DNA from: DASSKO01 sp035690425
GTDB lineage: Bacteria > Actinomycetota > Actinomycetes > Propionibacteriales > Nocardioidaceae
DNA: 57,648 nucleotides
NCBI GenBank assembly: GCA_035690425.1
Contig: DASSKO010000204.1
Location: 1-57,648, forward strand
Direction: 5' to 3'
The position numbers were made by a program, and so were the translations under genes. The notes under the pieces were generated by a model. That model saw nothing but the letters and a program-made list of their open reading frames with translations. It had not been told where the DNA came from and searched no databases. Below, piece after piece: positions 8,484-16,984 of the stretch; within the stretch, counting starts at the first letter, position 1, and each line of letters begins with the position of its first letter.

Positions 8484-9139
8484 GCCAGCACCCGGGCGAA
8501 GTCACGGGTCGCGCGCAGCGTCCCTCGCACCGAGCCGGACACCTTCGACCGGGTGCCGGCCGCGCGGGGCAGGTAGCAGACGTCGACCTCGACGATCCGC
8601 CAGCCGGCCTCGGCCGCCCGCAGCAACAGCTCCAGCGGGTACCCGAAACGCCGGTCCCGGACATCCAGGCTGAGCAGGTCGGTTCGCCGGCACAGCCGCA
8701 GCGGCGCGATGTCGTGCACGGCCAGCCCGGTGCGGCGACGCACGATCGCCGACAGGACGGCGTTGCCCAGCCGCGCATGCCACGGCCAGACCCCACGTCC
8801 TGCCGGCCTTCTGCGTCCGACCGCCATCGTCGCCGCGCCCGAACGCACCAGCTCGAGCAGCGGGCCCAGGTCGGCCAGGTCGAACGAGCCATCGCCGTCG
8901 GCGACCGCGATGTAATCGGCGTCTGCAGCCGTGATTCCTGAGTGCACAGCAGCCCCATACCCAGCTTGCGGCTCTCGCACAACATCGGCTCCATGCGCGG
9001 CCGCCACCTTCGCCGTGGCGTCGCTCGATCCGTTGTCGACGACGATCGCGCGGCACCAGCCGGGTACGCCGGCCAGGACGCGGGGGAGGGCAGCGGCCTC
9101 GTCCCGGCACGGCAACACCAGGTCACAGATGACGGTCAC
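8480..9139 (-). CDS. Glycosyltransferase family 2
   Basis: A 219-residue GT-A enzyme related to dolichyl-phosphate-glucose/mannose synthases: DLVLPCRDEAAALPRVL at the start, VVDNGSSDATAKVAAAHGADV, then the metal and donor region VADGDGSFDLADLGPLL. No membrane segments are evident. It leads a three-gene operon with the DUF2064 and methyltransferase genes. The GTG at 9139 is set by a TAGGGT -10 box 7 nt away; an upstream extension would run into the divergent membrane protein gene. Confidence 0.91.
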   Translation of the reverse strand: MTVICDLVLPCRDEAAALPRVLAGVPGWCRAIVVDNGSSDATAKVAAAHGADVVREPQAGYGAAVHSGITAADADYIAVADGDGSFDLADLGPLLELVRSGAATMAVGRRRPAGRGVWPWHARLGNAVLSAIVRRRTGLAVHDIAPLRLCRRTDLLSLDVRDRRFGYPLELLLRAAEAGWRIVEVDVCYLPRAAGTRSKVSGSVRGTLRATRDFARVLA

Positions 9140-9146
9140 GGGCTCG

Positions 9147-9152
9147 ACCCTA
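9147..9152 (-). promoter_or_regulatory. -10 box for GT2 operon (leaderless)
   Basis: TAGGGT on the minus strand, 7 nt before GTG 9139. Only 2 bp separate it from the opposite-strand -10 box at 9155-9160. Confidence 0.45.
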
Positions 9153-9154
9153 GC

Positions 9155-9160
9155 TACCGT
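9155..9160 (+). promoter_or_regulatory. -10 box for membrane glycosyltransferase-like gene
   Basis: TACCGT, 7 nt before GTG 9168. The back-to-back arrangement with the GT2 promoter means both -35 regions fall inside the other gene's 5' end. Confidence 0.45.
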
Positions 9161-9167
9161 GGGGCCG

Positions 9168-10496
9168 GTGAACGACCACCGTGCCGCGCTGACCGGGCTA
9201 CTGGCCGGCGTGGGTCTGGTGGTCCTGGCGTTCGTGGCCGAGCCGCTGTTCTCCTTCGACGCACACGTGTTCTTCGCCCCGCTGCATGCGCACTGGATGC
9301 CGCGGGTCGGACCCGCCACGGTGCCGGTCCTGGTCCTCGCGGCGGCCGTCGTCGTCTGGACTCCACGGCTCGCTGCCACGCTGCCGTGGCGCAGGCTGCT
9401 GGCCGGCGTCTACGTGGCCGGGCTGGCCTGGATCCTGCTGCTGGCGCTGGTCGACGGCGTGGGCGGCATCGCCGACCCGCCACTGCACGAGTACGAGTAC
9501 CTGCGGACCGCTCGGATGATCGACGACGTGCCGGCGATGCTGCAGGAGTTCGTCTCCCGGATCCCGTACTCCGCCGAGCCGCGCAACTGGCCCTCGCACA
9601 TCGCCGGGCACCCGCCCGGCGCGTTCCTGTTCTTCATCGCCCTGGCGCGGATCGGGCTCGACTCCGGGCTCGCGGTCGGGCTGGTGCTGTGTGTGCTCGG
9701 TGCGACCACACCGGTGCTGGTGCTGGCGACGATGCGCACGCTCGGCGCCGAGGCTGCGGCGCGGGCCGCTGCGCCGTTCCTGACCGTCGGCCCGGTCGCG
9801 ATCTGGGTGGGTGTCTCGGCCGACGGCGGGTTGTTCGCGCCCGCCGTCGCGGCCGGGCTGCTGGTGCTCGCAGTCGCCGCGCGCCGCGGCAGCACGGGCG
9901 TCGCCGTGGCCGCCGGGCTGGTGCTGGGCTGCACGGTGTACCTGTCCTACGGCTTCGTGCTGGTCGGAGTCCTCGCGCTCGCGGTGCTGCTCGTGGCCGG
10001 GTCGTGGCGTCCGCTGCTGCCGGCCGTGCTCGCCGCGCTGGTGCCCACCGCGGTGTTCCTGGCGTTCGGCTACTCCTGGTTCGAGGCCTACCCGGTGCTG
10101 CGGGAGCGGTACTTCGACGGCTGGGGAGGCCGGCGCCCGTACGGCTACTGGGTGTGGGCCAACCTCGCGGTGCTGCTGCTGTCGGCGGGGCTTGCCCTGG
10201 CCGCCGCGACGGGGGTGCTGGTACGCCGGCTCGGGCGGCTGGTCCGGGCGGGGCGTCGCGCGCTGGCGGGAGCGGAGCGGACACCGGTGATCATGGGCAG
10301 CGCCGCGCTGCTCGTGGTCGCGGCGGCCACGCTGTCGGGGATGAGCAAGGCGGAGGTGGAGCGGATCTGGGTGCCGTTCGTGCCGTGGGCACTGCTGCTG
10401 ACCGCGCTGCTGCCGAGTCGGTGGCGTCGCCCGGCCCTGCTGCTGCAGGTGCTGGGTGCGGTGCTGCTCCAACACCTGTTCTCGTCGTACTGGTGA
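9168..10496 (+). CDS. Multi-spanning membrane protein, probable GT-C glycosyltransferase
   Basis: A 442-residue protein with about ten hydrophobic segments. After the first segments a long extracytoplasmic loop carries acidic residues (LHEYEYLRTARMIDD) and NWPSHIAGHPPGAFLF; an acidic first loop and an HPPG-type motif resemble polyprenol-phosphate-dependent GT-C enzymes. A direct family match is not certain. Divergent transcription from a GT2/DUF2064/methyltransferase operon supports a shared glycan or glycolipid pathway. GTG 9168 is preferred by the leaderless promoter; GTG 9159 and ATG 9129 are in frame further upstream. Confidence 0.75.
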   Translation: MNDHRAALTGLLAGVGLVVLAFVAEPLFSFDAHVFFAPLHAHWMPRVGPATVPVLVLAAAVVVWTPRLAATLPWRRLLAGVYVAGLAWILLLALVDGVGGIADPPLHEYEYLRTARMIDDVPAMLQEFVSRIPYSAEPRNWPSHIAGHPPGAFLFFIALARIGLDSGLAVGLVLCVLGATTPVLVLATMRTLGAEAAARAAAPFLTVGPVAIWVGVSADGGLFAPAVAAGLLVLAVAARRGSTGVAVAAGLVLGCTVYLSYGFVLVGVLALAVLLVAGSWRPLLPAVLAALVPTAVFLAFGYSWFEAYPVLRERYFDGWGGRRPYGYWVWANLAVLLLSAGLALAAATGVLVRRLGRLVRAGRRALAGAERTPVIMGSAALLVVAAATLSGMSKAEVERIWVPFVPWALLLTALLPSRWRRPALLLQVLGAVLLQHLFSSYW

Positions 10497-10533
10497 GGCG
10501 GCCCGCGCCCTCGCAGACCCGCGCCCACGCACG

Positions 10534-11583
10534 TCAGCGGGTCGGGCGCAAGGGCTCGTCGACGAAGGCCCGCAAGCCGCTGTCCGGGTCGATCGCCGCG
10601 GTGAACCCGAGCCGGTCGGCGGCCGCGCGCGGTGACGCGACGACGTGGCGCACGTCGGAGGCCCGGAACCGCCCCGACGTCACGGGCTCCGCGCCGCCCG
10701 CGGCGGCCGAGAGAATGCGCGCCACCTCCCCGATACTCACCGGGATGCCCGAGCAGACGTTGTACGCCTCCAACGAGCCCGGGCCCGCGTCCGCGACGGC
10801 CGCGAGCGCGAGGGCGTTCGCGGCCGCTACGTCGCGCACGTGCACGAAGTCGCGCATCTGCGCGCCGTCTTCGAAGACCTCCGGCGCCTGCCCCGCCGCA
10901 AGCGCGGAACGGAAGATCGCCGCGACCCCGGAGTACGGCGTGTCCTGCGGCATGTGCGGGCCGTAGACGTTGTGGTAGCGCAGGGCGACAACCGACGCGT
11001 CGGCCTGCCGCGCCCACGCCCCGGCGTAGTGCTCCTGCGCCACCTTGCTCGCGGCGTAGGAACTGCGGGGGAGCATCGGCGCCGACTCGTCGACGAGCTC
11101 CCAGCCGAGGACCTCGCCGCAGGCCGGGCAGGTGGCGTCGAACTCACCCGCGGCCAGCGCCTCCGGGTCACGGGCGGGCGGTGCCACCGGTCCGTGCAGC
11201 GGGCACGCGTAGCGCCCCTCGCCGTACACGACCATCGAGGAGGCGAGCACGAGGCGGTGCACACCGGCCTCGGCCATGGCGGCGAGCAGCGTGGTCGTGC
11301 CGAGATCGTTGTGCGAGGCGTAGAGCGGCAGGTCGGCGGCGTCGGTCCCGGCACCCACCATGGCCGCCTGGTGCACGACGATGTCGACGCCGCGCAGGAG
11401 CGGACGCAGGGTGTCCAGGTCGCGTACGTCGGCGCGCTCGACTCCGGCGGGCAGGCTGGCCGCCGCGGGGTGTGCCTGCTCGATCAGCGCGTCGACGGCG
11501 GCGACGTCGTGGCCCGCTGTGTGCAGCGCCTGCACCACCGCGGACCCGATGAACCCGGCCGCGCCCGTGACCAACACCCTCAT
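10534..11583 (-). CDS. NAD-dependent epimerase/dehydratase with a Cys/His insert
   Basis: A 349-residue extended short-chain dehydrogenase. The NAD loop GAAGFIG is at residues 7-13, SSMVVYG at 115-121 and catalytic Tyr176/Lys180 in SYAASK, so it probably acts on a nucleotide sugar. Between the active-site Ser strand and Tyr there is an insert with Cys127, His130, Cys152 and Cys155 (CPLH and CPAC), a plausible zinc ribbon. Its ATG overlaps the stop of the phosphorylase gene (ATGA), so the two are co-translated. Substrate unknown; the nearby glycosyltransferases suggest glycan precursor synthesis. Confidence 0.9.
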   Translation of the reverse strand: MRVLVTGAAGFIGSAVVQALHTAGHDVAAVDALIEQAHPAAASLPAGVERADVRDLDTLRPLLRGVDIVVHQAAMVGAGTDAADLPLYASHNDLGTTTLLAAMAEAGVHRLVLASSMVVYGEGRYACPLHGPVAPPARDPEALAAGEFDATCPACGEVLGWELVDESAPMLPRSSYAASKVAQEHYAGAWARQADASVVALRYHNVYGPHMPQDTPYSGVAAIFRSALAAGQAPEVFEDGAQMRDFVHVRDVAAANALALAAVADAGPGSLEAYNVCSGIPVSIGEVARILSAAAGGAEPVTSGRFRASDVRHVVASPRAAADRLGFTAAIDPDSGLRAFVDEPLRPTR

Positions 11584-12359
11584 GGCAGCTCGAACGCCAC
11601 GTCCAGGCCGGCAAGGCTGTCGCGACACTCGCAGCCGGCGTCCTCGGGCAGGTCGGCGACCACGTCGGCCAACAGCTCCCGGAGCCGCTCGATGTTTTCC
11701 TTGAACACGGCGAAGACCTCCTCCTGGGTAACCGACTCGCCGCCCTCGATGCCGGCGTCCCGGTCGGTGACCACGGCGATCGGGGCGTAGCACATCGCCA
11801 GCTCCCGAGCGAGCACGGCCTCCGGGTGTCCGGTCATGTTGATCAGCGACCACCCTTGGGCGGCATACCACTGCGACTCCGCGCGGGTGGAGAACCGCGG
11901 CCCGTCGACGACGACCATGGTGCCGCCGTCGCGTGCGAGGCCGGGAGCGAGCAGCGCGGAGCGCAGGGTCGGGCAGTAGGGGTCGGCGAACCCCACGTGG
12001 GCGGCACCGGCGTCCATGAAGGTCTGCTGCCGCCCCGCCGTGCGGTCGACCAGCTGGTCGGGCACCACGACGTCGCCGGGCCCCAGCTCGGCCTGCAGGC
12101 TGCCCACCGCACAGGGCGCGAGCACCCGCCGGACGCCGACCGATCGCAGCGCCCACAGGTTCGCGCGGTAGTTGATGGTGTGCGGCGCGAACTCGTGGCG
12201 CGCACCGTGCCTGGGCAGGAACGCCACCGGGCGTGCGCCGATCCTGCCCACCGTGACCGGAGCACTGGGTGCGCCGTACGGCGTCTGCGTCGGCACCTCC
12301 TCGGTGTCGCTGAGGAACTCATAGAAACCGGATCCGCCGATCACCGCGACCATCTCCAT
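11580..12359 (-). CDS. mtnP: S-methyl-5'-thioadenosine phosphorylase
   Basis: A 259-residue PNP/MTAP family enzyme: VAVIGGSGFYEFL, phosphate-binding LPRHGARHEFAPHTINYRAN-like segment, INMTGHPEAVLARE and the base-binding TDRD. The Asp-x-Asp pattern after Thr fits adenine-specific MTAP rather than Asn-type purine phosphorylases. It cleaves methylthioadenosine to adenine and methylthioribose-1-phosphate in methionine salvage. A second in-frame ATG at 12353 is possible. It shares ATGA with the epimerase and diverges from recQ by about 55 bp. Confidence 0.88.
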   Translation of the reverse strand: MEMVAVIGGSGFYEFLSDTEEVPTQTPYGAPSAPVTVGRIGARPVAFLPRHGARHEFAPHTINYRANLWALRSVGVRRVLAPCAVGSLQAELGPGDVVVPDQLVDRTAGRQQTFMDAGAAHVGFADPYCPTLRSALLAPGLARDGGTMVVVDGPRFSTRAESQWYAAQGWSLINMTGHPEAVLARELAMCYAPIAVVTDRDAGIEGGESVTQEEVFAVFKENIERLRELLADVVADLPEDAGCECRDSLAGLDVAFELP

Positions 12360-12399
12360 GCAGGTGATCTTGCCTTACCGGGCTGTCACCGCACCGACG

Positions 12400-12405
12400 T
12401 AGGGT
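12400..12405 (+). promoter_or_regulatory. -10 box for recQ (leaderless)
   Basis: TAGGGT, 8 nt before ATG 12414, with no ribosome site between. Confidence 0.4.
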
Positions 12406-12413
12406 CCTGGGCC

Positions 12414-14516
12414 ATGGGTGCACAGCTTGCCGGCCGGCGCGCGGACGTCGCGGACCAGGTGATCGCCGCGATCGCGGGCGCCGACGCCCGGTTGCGGGAC
12501 GACCAGCGCACCGCGGTGGCCGCGCTGGGTGAGCCGGCCGCCCGCGTGCTGGTGGTGCAGGCGACCGGCTGGGGCAAGTCCGGGGTCTACTGGGCGGCCA
12601 CGGCGATCCGGCGCAGCGAGGGCGCGGGACCCACGCTCGTCGTCTCACCGCTGCTGTCGCTCATGCGCGACCAGGTCGCCGCGGCGGCCCGCGCCGGCCT
12701 GCGGGCCGCGACCCTCAACAGCTCCAACGTCGACGCCTGGTCCGCGGTCGAGGCCGACCTCGCGGCCGATGCGATCGACGTGCTCCTGGTCTCGCCCGAG
12801 CGGCTCGCGAACCCCGGATTCGGCCGGCGGGTCCTCGACCGGCTCGCCGGCAGCATCGGCCTGCTGGTGATCGACGAGGCGCACGCGGTCTCCGACTGGG
12901 GCCACGACTTCCGGCCGGACTACCGCCGGGTATCCGACGTGCTGCAGCGCCTCAACCCCGACACCCCCGTGCTCGCGACGACCGCGACCGCGAACGCCCG
13001 GGTCACCGACGACGTCGCCCACCAGCTCGGCGAAACCACGCTGGTGCTGCGTGGACCGTTGGCCCGCGCCAGCCTGCAGCTGGCGGTGGTCGACCAGCTC
13101 TCGCCGCTGGAGCGCTATGCGTGGGTGGTCGACCAGCTGCCGCAGCTGCCCGGATCGGGCATCGTCTACGCGCTGACGGTGGCCGACGCGCAGCGGCTGA
13201 CCGCAGCGGTGCAGGCGGCCCACGGCAGCGCCGTACCCGTCGCGGCCTATACCGGTGGGCTGGACGCGGGGGAGCGGGAGCGGCTGGAGGACGCGCTGCG
13301 GGACAACCGGCTCAAGGCGCTGATCGCGACGTCGGCGCTGGGGATGGGATACGACAAGCCCGACCTCGGCTTCGTGGTGCATGTGGGGTCCCCGCCGTCG
13401 CCGGTCTCCTACTACCAGCAGGTCGGCCGTGCCGGCCGAGGCATCGACCACGCACTGGTGGCGCTGCTGCCGTCGGCCGCCGATGCCGGGGTGTGGGACT
13501 ACTTCGCGACCGCGACCATCCCCGACCCATCCCAGGTCGACCGGCTGCTCGCCGGCCTGGGCGCCTACTCCGCGGGCGAGGCCGCGAGCGTGCCGTCGCT
13601 CGAAGCGGAGACCGGGCTGCGGCGCGGCCGGGTCGAGCTGATGCTGAAGCAGCTCGCGGTCGACGGTGCCGTCGAGCGGGTCGAGAGCGGCTGGCGGCGC
13701 ACCGGCGCCGACTGGAGCTTCGACGCCGAGCACTACGAGGGCATCGTGGCCACTCGGCGCCGAGAGGCCGACATCATGCGCGCCTACACCAGCGGTGCGC
13801 GCTGCCTGATGCAGCTGCTGCAGGAGTCGCTCGACGACCCCTCGGCCCAACCGTGCAACCGCTGCTCGGTCTGCCTGGGCCGGCTCCCGGAGCCGCTGAC
13901 GGCGGCACCGCAGGCTGAGACGGTGCGTGCGGTGTCCGGCCTGCTGCGGGGCGAGGTGCACGTGCTCGAGCCCCGCAAGATGTGGCCGGGCGGGGCGTAC
14001 GGCAGCCGCGGCCGCATCGGTGCCGACCAGATGGCCGAGCCCGGCCGCACGCTGATCTTCGCCGACGCCCCGGAGTGGCGCGAGCTGGTGCGACACGCGT
14101 TCGGGCGCGACGGAGCCGCCCCTGAGGAGCTGAAGTCTGCGGCCGTGCAGGTGCTGTCGCGATGGCGGCAGACCTGGTCGGCGCGACCGGAGATCGTCCT
14201 CACGCTGCCCGCCGCCGGGTATACGACACTCACCGGTGACGTAGCCGACCACCTGGCCGACGTAGGGCGGCTGGAGCGAGCGGATCTCGCGATCGCGCGC
14301 GCGCCCGATGCCGACCTCGCCTCCGGCGCCGAGGCGGCGTTCTGGCGCGACGAGCTGCGCCCCGACGCCGACGTGCTGCACCGGGTCGGTGGGCGGGTGG
14401 TCCTGCTGGTGGTGGACGCGTCGTCGTCGTTGTGGCCGATCACGGTCGCGGCCGCACAGCTGCGCGCCGCTGGTGCGACGGCCGTGCTCCCGCTGCTGCT
14501 GCACCGCCGCCCCTGA
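12414..14516 (+). CDS. RecQ-family helicase with C-terminal phosphoribosyltransferase-like domain
   Basis: A 700-residue superfamily 2 DNA helicase. Walker A ATGWGKS lies at 50-56, DEAH at 154-157, TTATAN near 188, and motif VI QQVGRAGRG near 340. A RecQ-type cysteine cluster (one Cys near 464, then CNRCSVC) ends the core. There is no HRDC domain; instead about 190 residues follow, ending with VVLLVVDASSSLWP and an AAAQLRAAGATAV helix-strand that resembles the PRPP loop region of ComF-type phosphoribosyltransferases. The start is set by a leaderless -10 box. It converges with nadC with 12 bp between. Confidence 0.9.
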   Translation: MGAQLAGRRADVADQVIAAIAGADARLRDDQRTAVAALGEPAARVLVVQATGWGKSGVYWAATAIRRSEGAGPTLVVSPLLSLMRDQVAAAARAGLRAATLNSSNVDAWSAVEADLAADAIDVLLVSPERLANPGFGRRVLDRLAGSIGLLVIDEAHAVSDWGHDFRPDYRRVSDVLQRLNPDTPVLATTATANARVTDDVAHQLGETTLVLRGPLARASLQLAVVDQLSPLERYAWVVDQLPQLPGSGIVYALTVADAQRLTAAVQAAHGSAVPVAAYTGGLDAGERERLEDALRDNRLKALIATSALGMGYDKPDLGFVVHVGSPPSPVSYYQQVGRAGRGIDHALVALLPSAADAGVWDYFATATIPDPSQVDRLLAGLGAYSAGEAASVPSLEAETGLRRGRVELMLKQLAVDGAVERVESGWRRTGADWSFDAEHYEGIVATRRREADIMRAYTSGARCLMQLLQESLDDPSAQPCNRCSVCLGRLPEPLTAAPQAETVRAVSGLLRGEVHVLEPRKMWPGGAYGSRGRIGADQMAEPGRTLIFADAPEWRELVRHAFGRDGAAPEELKSAAVQVLSRWRQTWSARPEIVLTLPAAGYTTLTGDVADHLADVGRLERADLAIARAPDADLASGAEAAFWRDELRPDADVLHRVGGRVVLLVVDASSSLWPITVAAAQLRAAGATAVLPLLLHRRP

Positions 14517-14528
14517 CTCTGCCAGGTC

Positions 14529-15437
14529 CTAGAGAACCGACACGGTGTCGAGGCCGATATCCAGCGCGGGCGCGGAGTGGGTCAGCGCACCTACGGCGAG
14601 GAAGTCGACGCCGGTCGCGGCGACCGCAGCAGCGCGGTTGAGCGTCAGACCGCCGCTGGCCTCCAACAGCACCTGCGGCGCCATGGACCGCACCCGGCCC
14701 ACCGCCTCGGAGAGCGCGTCGAGGTCGAAGTTGTCCAGCAGCACCTGCGGCGCCCCGTGGTCGAGGGCCTCGTCGAGCTGATCGAGGTCGTCGACCTCCA
14801 CCTGCACGACCACTCGGCCCTGGCCGCCCGGACTGCCCGGCCCGTATCGGCGGAGCACGGCGTCGAGCGCAGGCCCCACTCCGCCGGCGGCGGCCACGTG
14901 GTTGTCCTTGATCAGCACCGCGTCGTGCAGCCCGGCGCGGTGGTTGACTCCGCCGCCGCACCGCACGGCGTACTTGTCCAGCGCGCGCAGCAGCGGCAGC
15001 GTCTTGCGGGTGTCGCGGATCTGCGCGCGCGTGCCGGCTACGGCGTCGACCCAGGCGCGGGTCGTGGTGGCGACACCGCACAGGTGGCCGAGCAGGTTCA
15101 ACGACGTGCGCTCCAGCGCCAGCACGTCCCGGGCCGGGGCAGTCAGGTCGGCCAAAGGCTGCCCGGGGTCGAGCCGGGCGCCGTCGGCCACGCGCGGCTC
15201 GAACGATGCGGCGGCGCCGATGCCGACCTCGGCTATCGCCGCCAGCACAGGCAGGCCGGCGGCGACACCCGGTGCACGGGCGACGTAGCGCACGGTCGTG
15301 ACCACGTCGGCCGGGACGGTGCTGAGGCTGGTCAGGTCACCGGCCTCGCCGAGGTCCTCGGCGAGTGCGGCACGCACTAGCGTGGCGATGGCCGCGGGGT
15401 CGAGCCCGGCGCCGCGCAGCTGCTCGTCGGTGCTCAT
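14529..15437 (-). CDS. nadC: Nicotinate-nucleotide diphosphorylase (quinolinate PRTase)
   Basis: A 302-residue enzyme converting quinolinate and PRPP to nicotinate mononucleotide, CO2 and pyrophosphate. Seen are RDTRKTLPLLR, GGGVNHRAGLHDAVLIKDNH, QVEVDDLDQLDEAL and the terminal barrel motif LEASGGL. It is last in nadA-nadB-nadC; its ATG overlaps the nadB stop (ATGA). Full length for the family. Confidence 0.96.
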   Translation of the reverse strand: MSTDEQLRGAGLDPAAIATLVRAALAEDLGEAGDLTSLSTVPADVVTTVRYVARAPGVAAGLPVLAAIAEVGIGAAASFEPRVADGARLDPGQPLADLTAPARDVLALERTSLNLLGHLCGVATTTRAWVDAVAGTRAQIRDTRKTLPLLRALDKYAVRCGGGVNHRAGLHDAVLIKDNHVAAAGGVGPALDAVLRRYGPGSPGGQGRVVVQVEVDDLDQLDEALDHGAPQVLLDNFDLDALSEAVGRVRSMAPQVLLEASGGLTLNRAAAVAATGVDFLAVGALTHSAPALDIGLDTVSVL

Positions 15438-16984
15438 GCCGCCGTCTTCGGATCCTCGACATCCGCCAGGACGTGACCGGACGGGGCCTGCCGTACGACG
15501 ACCGGGCGTGCCCACCAGCCGCGGGTGTGCGGATGGTCGGCGCGCCAGTGACAGCCACGGCTCTCCTGCCGGGCCGTGGCGGCGGCCACGACGGCGCGGG
15601 CCACGGTCCAGGTCGTGCCGGCCGGCTCGCCGCCGGTCGTGAGCAGCTGGTCGAGCCGGGCGGCTGCGCGGGCGAGGCCGTCGCCGTCGCGCCGGACACC
15701 GGCGTGCTCACCGAGGATCTGCCGGGCGATCTCCTCGGCCCCGGGTACGACGGTCGGCACCAGAGCCGGTGGGAGCTCGTCGCCGGCCGCGTCCGGCAGG
15801 TCGAGAACCAGCCGGGCGGCGGCCCGCCGGCCGTAGACCAGTCCTTCGAGCAGGCTGTTGGACGCCAGTCGGTTGGCGCCGTGCACCCCGGTGGCGGCTG
15901 TCTCCCCGACCGCGAACAGCCCGGGTACGTCGGTGGCGCCCCACCGGTCGGTCCGCACCCCGCCGCACAGGAAGTGCTCGGCCGGCGCGACCGGGATGAG
16001 ATCGCGAGCCGGGTCGACGCCGATGCCGGCGCAGGCGGCGCGGATGGTCGGGAACCGGCGTCGCAGCAGGGCCCGGTCGAGCCCGGTCGCGTCCAGCCAG
16101 ACGTGCTCGGCGCCGGCGTCGCGCGTCGCCGCGTCGATCGCACGGGCGACGACGTCGCGCGGAGCGAGGTCGGCCAGCGGGTGCAGGCCGGCCATGATCC
16201 GGCGGCCTGCGGCGTCGCGCAGCACCGCGCCCTCGCCGCGCAATGCCTCCGATACCAACGGCAGCTGACCCTGCCGCGCGCCGGTCCACAACACGGTGGG
16301 ATGGAACTGCACGAACTCGACGTCGACCAGGCTGGCGCCGGCCGCGAGGGCCAGCGCGATCCCGGCGCCGGTCACCGCGGCCGGGTTGGTGCTCGCCGGG
16401 TAGGCGTGTCCGATGCCGCCGGTGGCCAGCACCACCGCCCGGGCGCGAATGAGGTGCTCGGCCCCGTCGTACCGCGCGCGGACGCCAGTGACCTGCGGCC
16501 CGTGGCGACCGGCGCCCGTGGTCAGCGCCATGACGGTTGCATCGAGCACGGGTACGCCGGCCGCTGCGACCCGGTCGGCCAGCGCCCGCGCCACCTCGGC
16601 GCCGGTGGCGTCGCCGCCGGCGTGGACGACCCGCCGATGGTGGTGGCCGCCCTCGACGGTGCGGCTCAGCCGGCCGTCGGGTTCGCGGTCCAGCCGCGCG
16701 CCCAGTGCGAGCAGCTCGGCGACTCGCCCGGGTCCCTCGTCGACGAGCGTGCCGACCGCAAGGTCCGCACAGCGGCCGGCACCCGCGGCGACGGTGTCGG
16801 CGGCGTGGTTCTCGGTCCGGTCGGCCGCCTCGGTGACCGCCGCGATACCGCCTTGCGCCCACCCGGTCGATCCCGGGCCGGCACTGAGCACGAGCACCCG
16901 GTGGGCCGGCGCGACGCCGAGCGCAACCGACAGGCCGGCGACGCCGGCTCCGACGACCAGGACGTCGACCTCGGTGGGAGTCAC
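15434..16984 (-). CDS. nadB: L-aspartate oxidase
   Basis: A 516-residue FAD flavoprotein oxidising L-aspartate to iminoaspartate, the substrate of NadA. It starts with the FAD loop VVGAGVAGLSVAL, then TGWAQGGIAAV, the substrate region EFVQFHPTVLW, the arginine motif GEGAVLRDAAGRR and FAVGETAATGVHGANRLASNS-like terminus of the FAD domain. The GTG at 16984 shares GTGA with the nadA stop; a longer frame to 17134 has only low-complexity, arginine-rich sequence overlapping nadA and was rejected. Confidence 0.96.
   Translation of the reverse strand: MTPTEVDVLVVGAGVAGLSVALGVAPAHRVLVLSAGPGSTGWAQGGIAAVTEAADRTENHAADTVAAGAGRCADLAVGTLVDEGPGRVAELLALGARLDREPDGRLSRTVEGGHHHRRVVHAGGDATGAEVARALADRVAAAGVPVLDATVMALTTGAGRHGPQVTGVRARYDGAEHLIRARAVVLATGGIGHAYPASTNPAAVTGAGIALALAAGASLVDVEFVQFHPTVLWTGARQGQLPLVSEALRGEGAVLRDAAGRRIMAGLHPLADLAPRDVVARAIDAATRDAGAEHVWLDATGLDRALLRRRFPTIRAACAGIGVDPARDLIPVAPAEHFLCGGVRTDRWGATDVPGLFAVGETAATGVHGANRLASNSLLEGLVYGRRAAARLVLDLPDAAGDELPPALVPTVVPGAEEIARQILGEHAGVRRDGDGLARAAARLDQLLTTGGEPAGTTWTVARAVVAAATARQESRGCHWRADHPHTRGWWARPVVVRQAPSGHVLADVEDPKTAA

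Noticed and set aside
11826..12413. N-terminal extension of the RecQ protein
   Set aside because: It would run antisense through the whole phosphorylase gene; the leaderless ATG at 12414 and the domain start agree.
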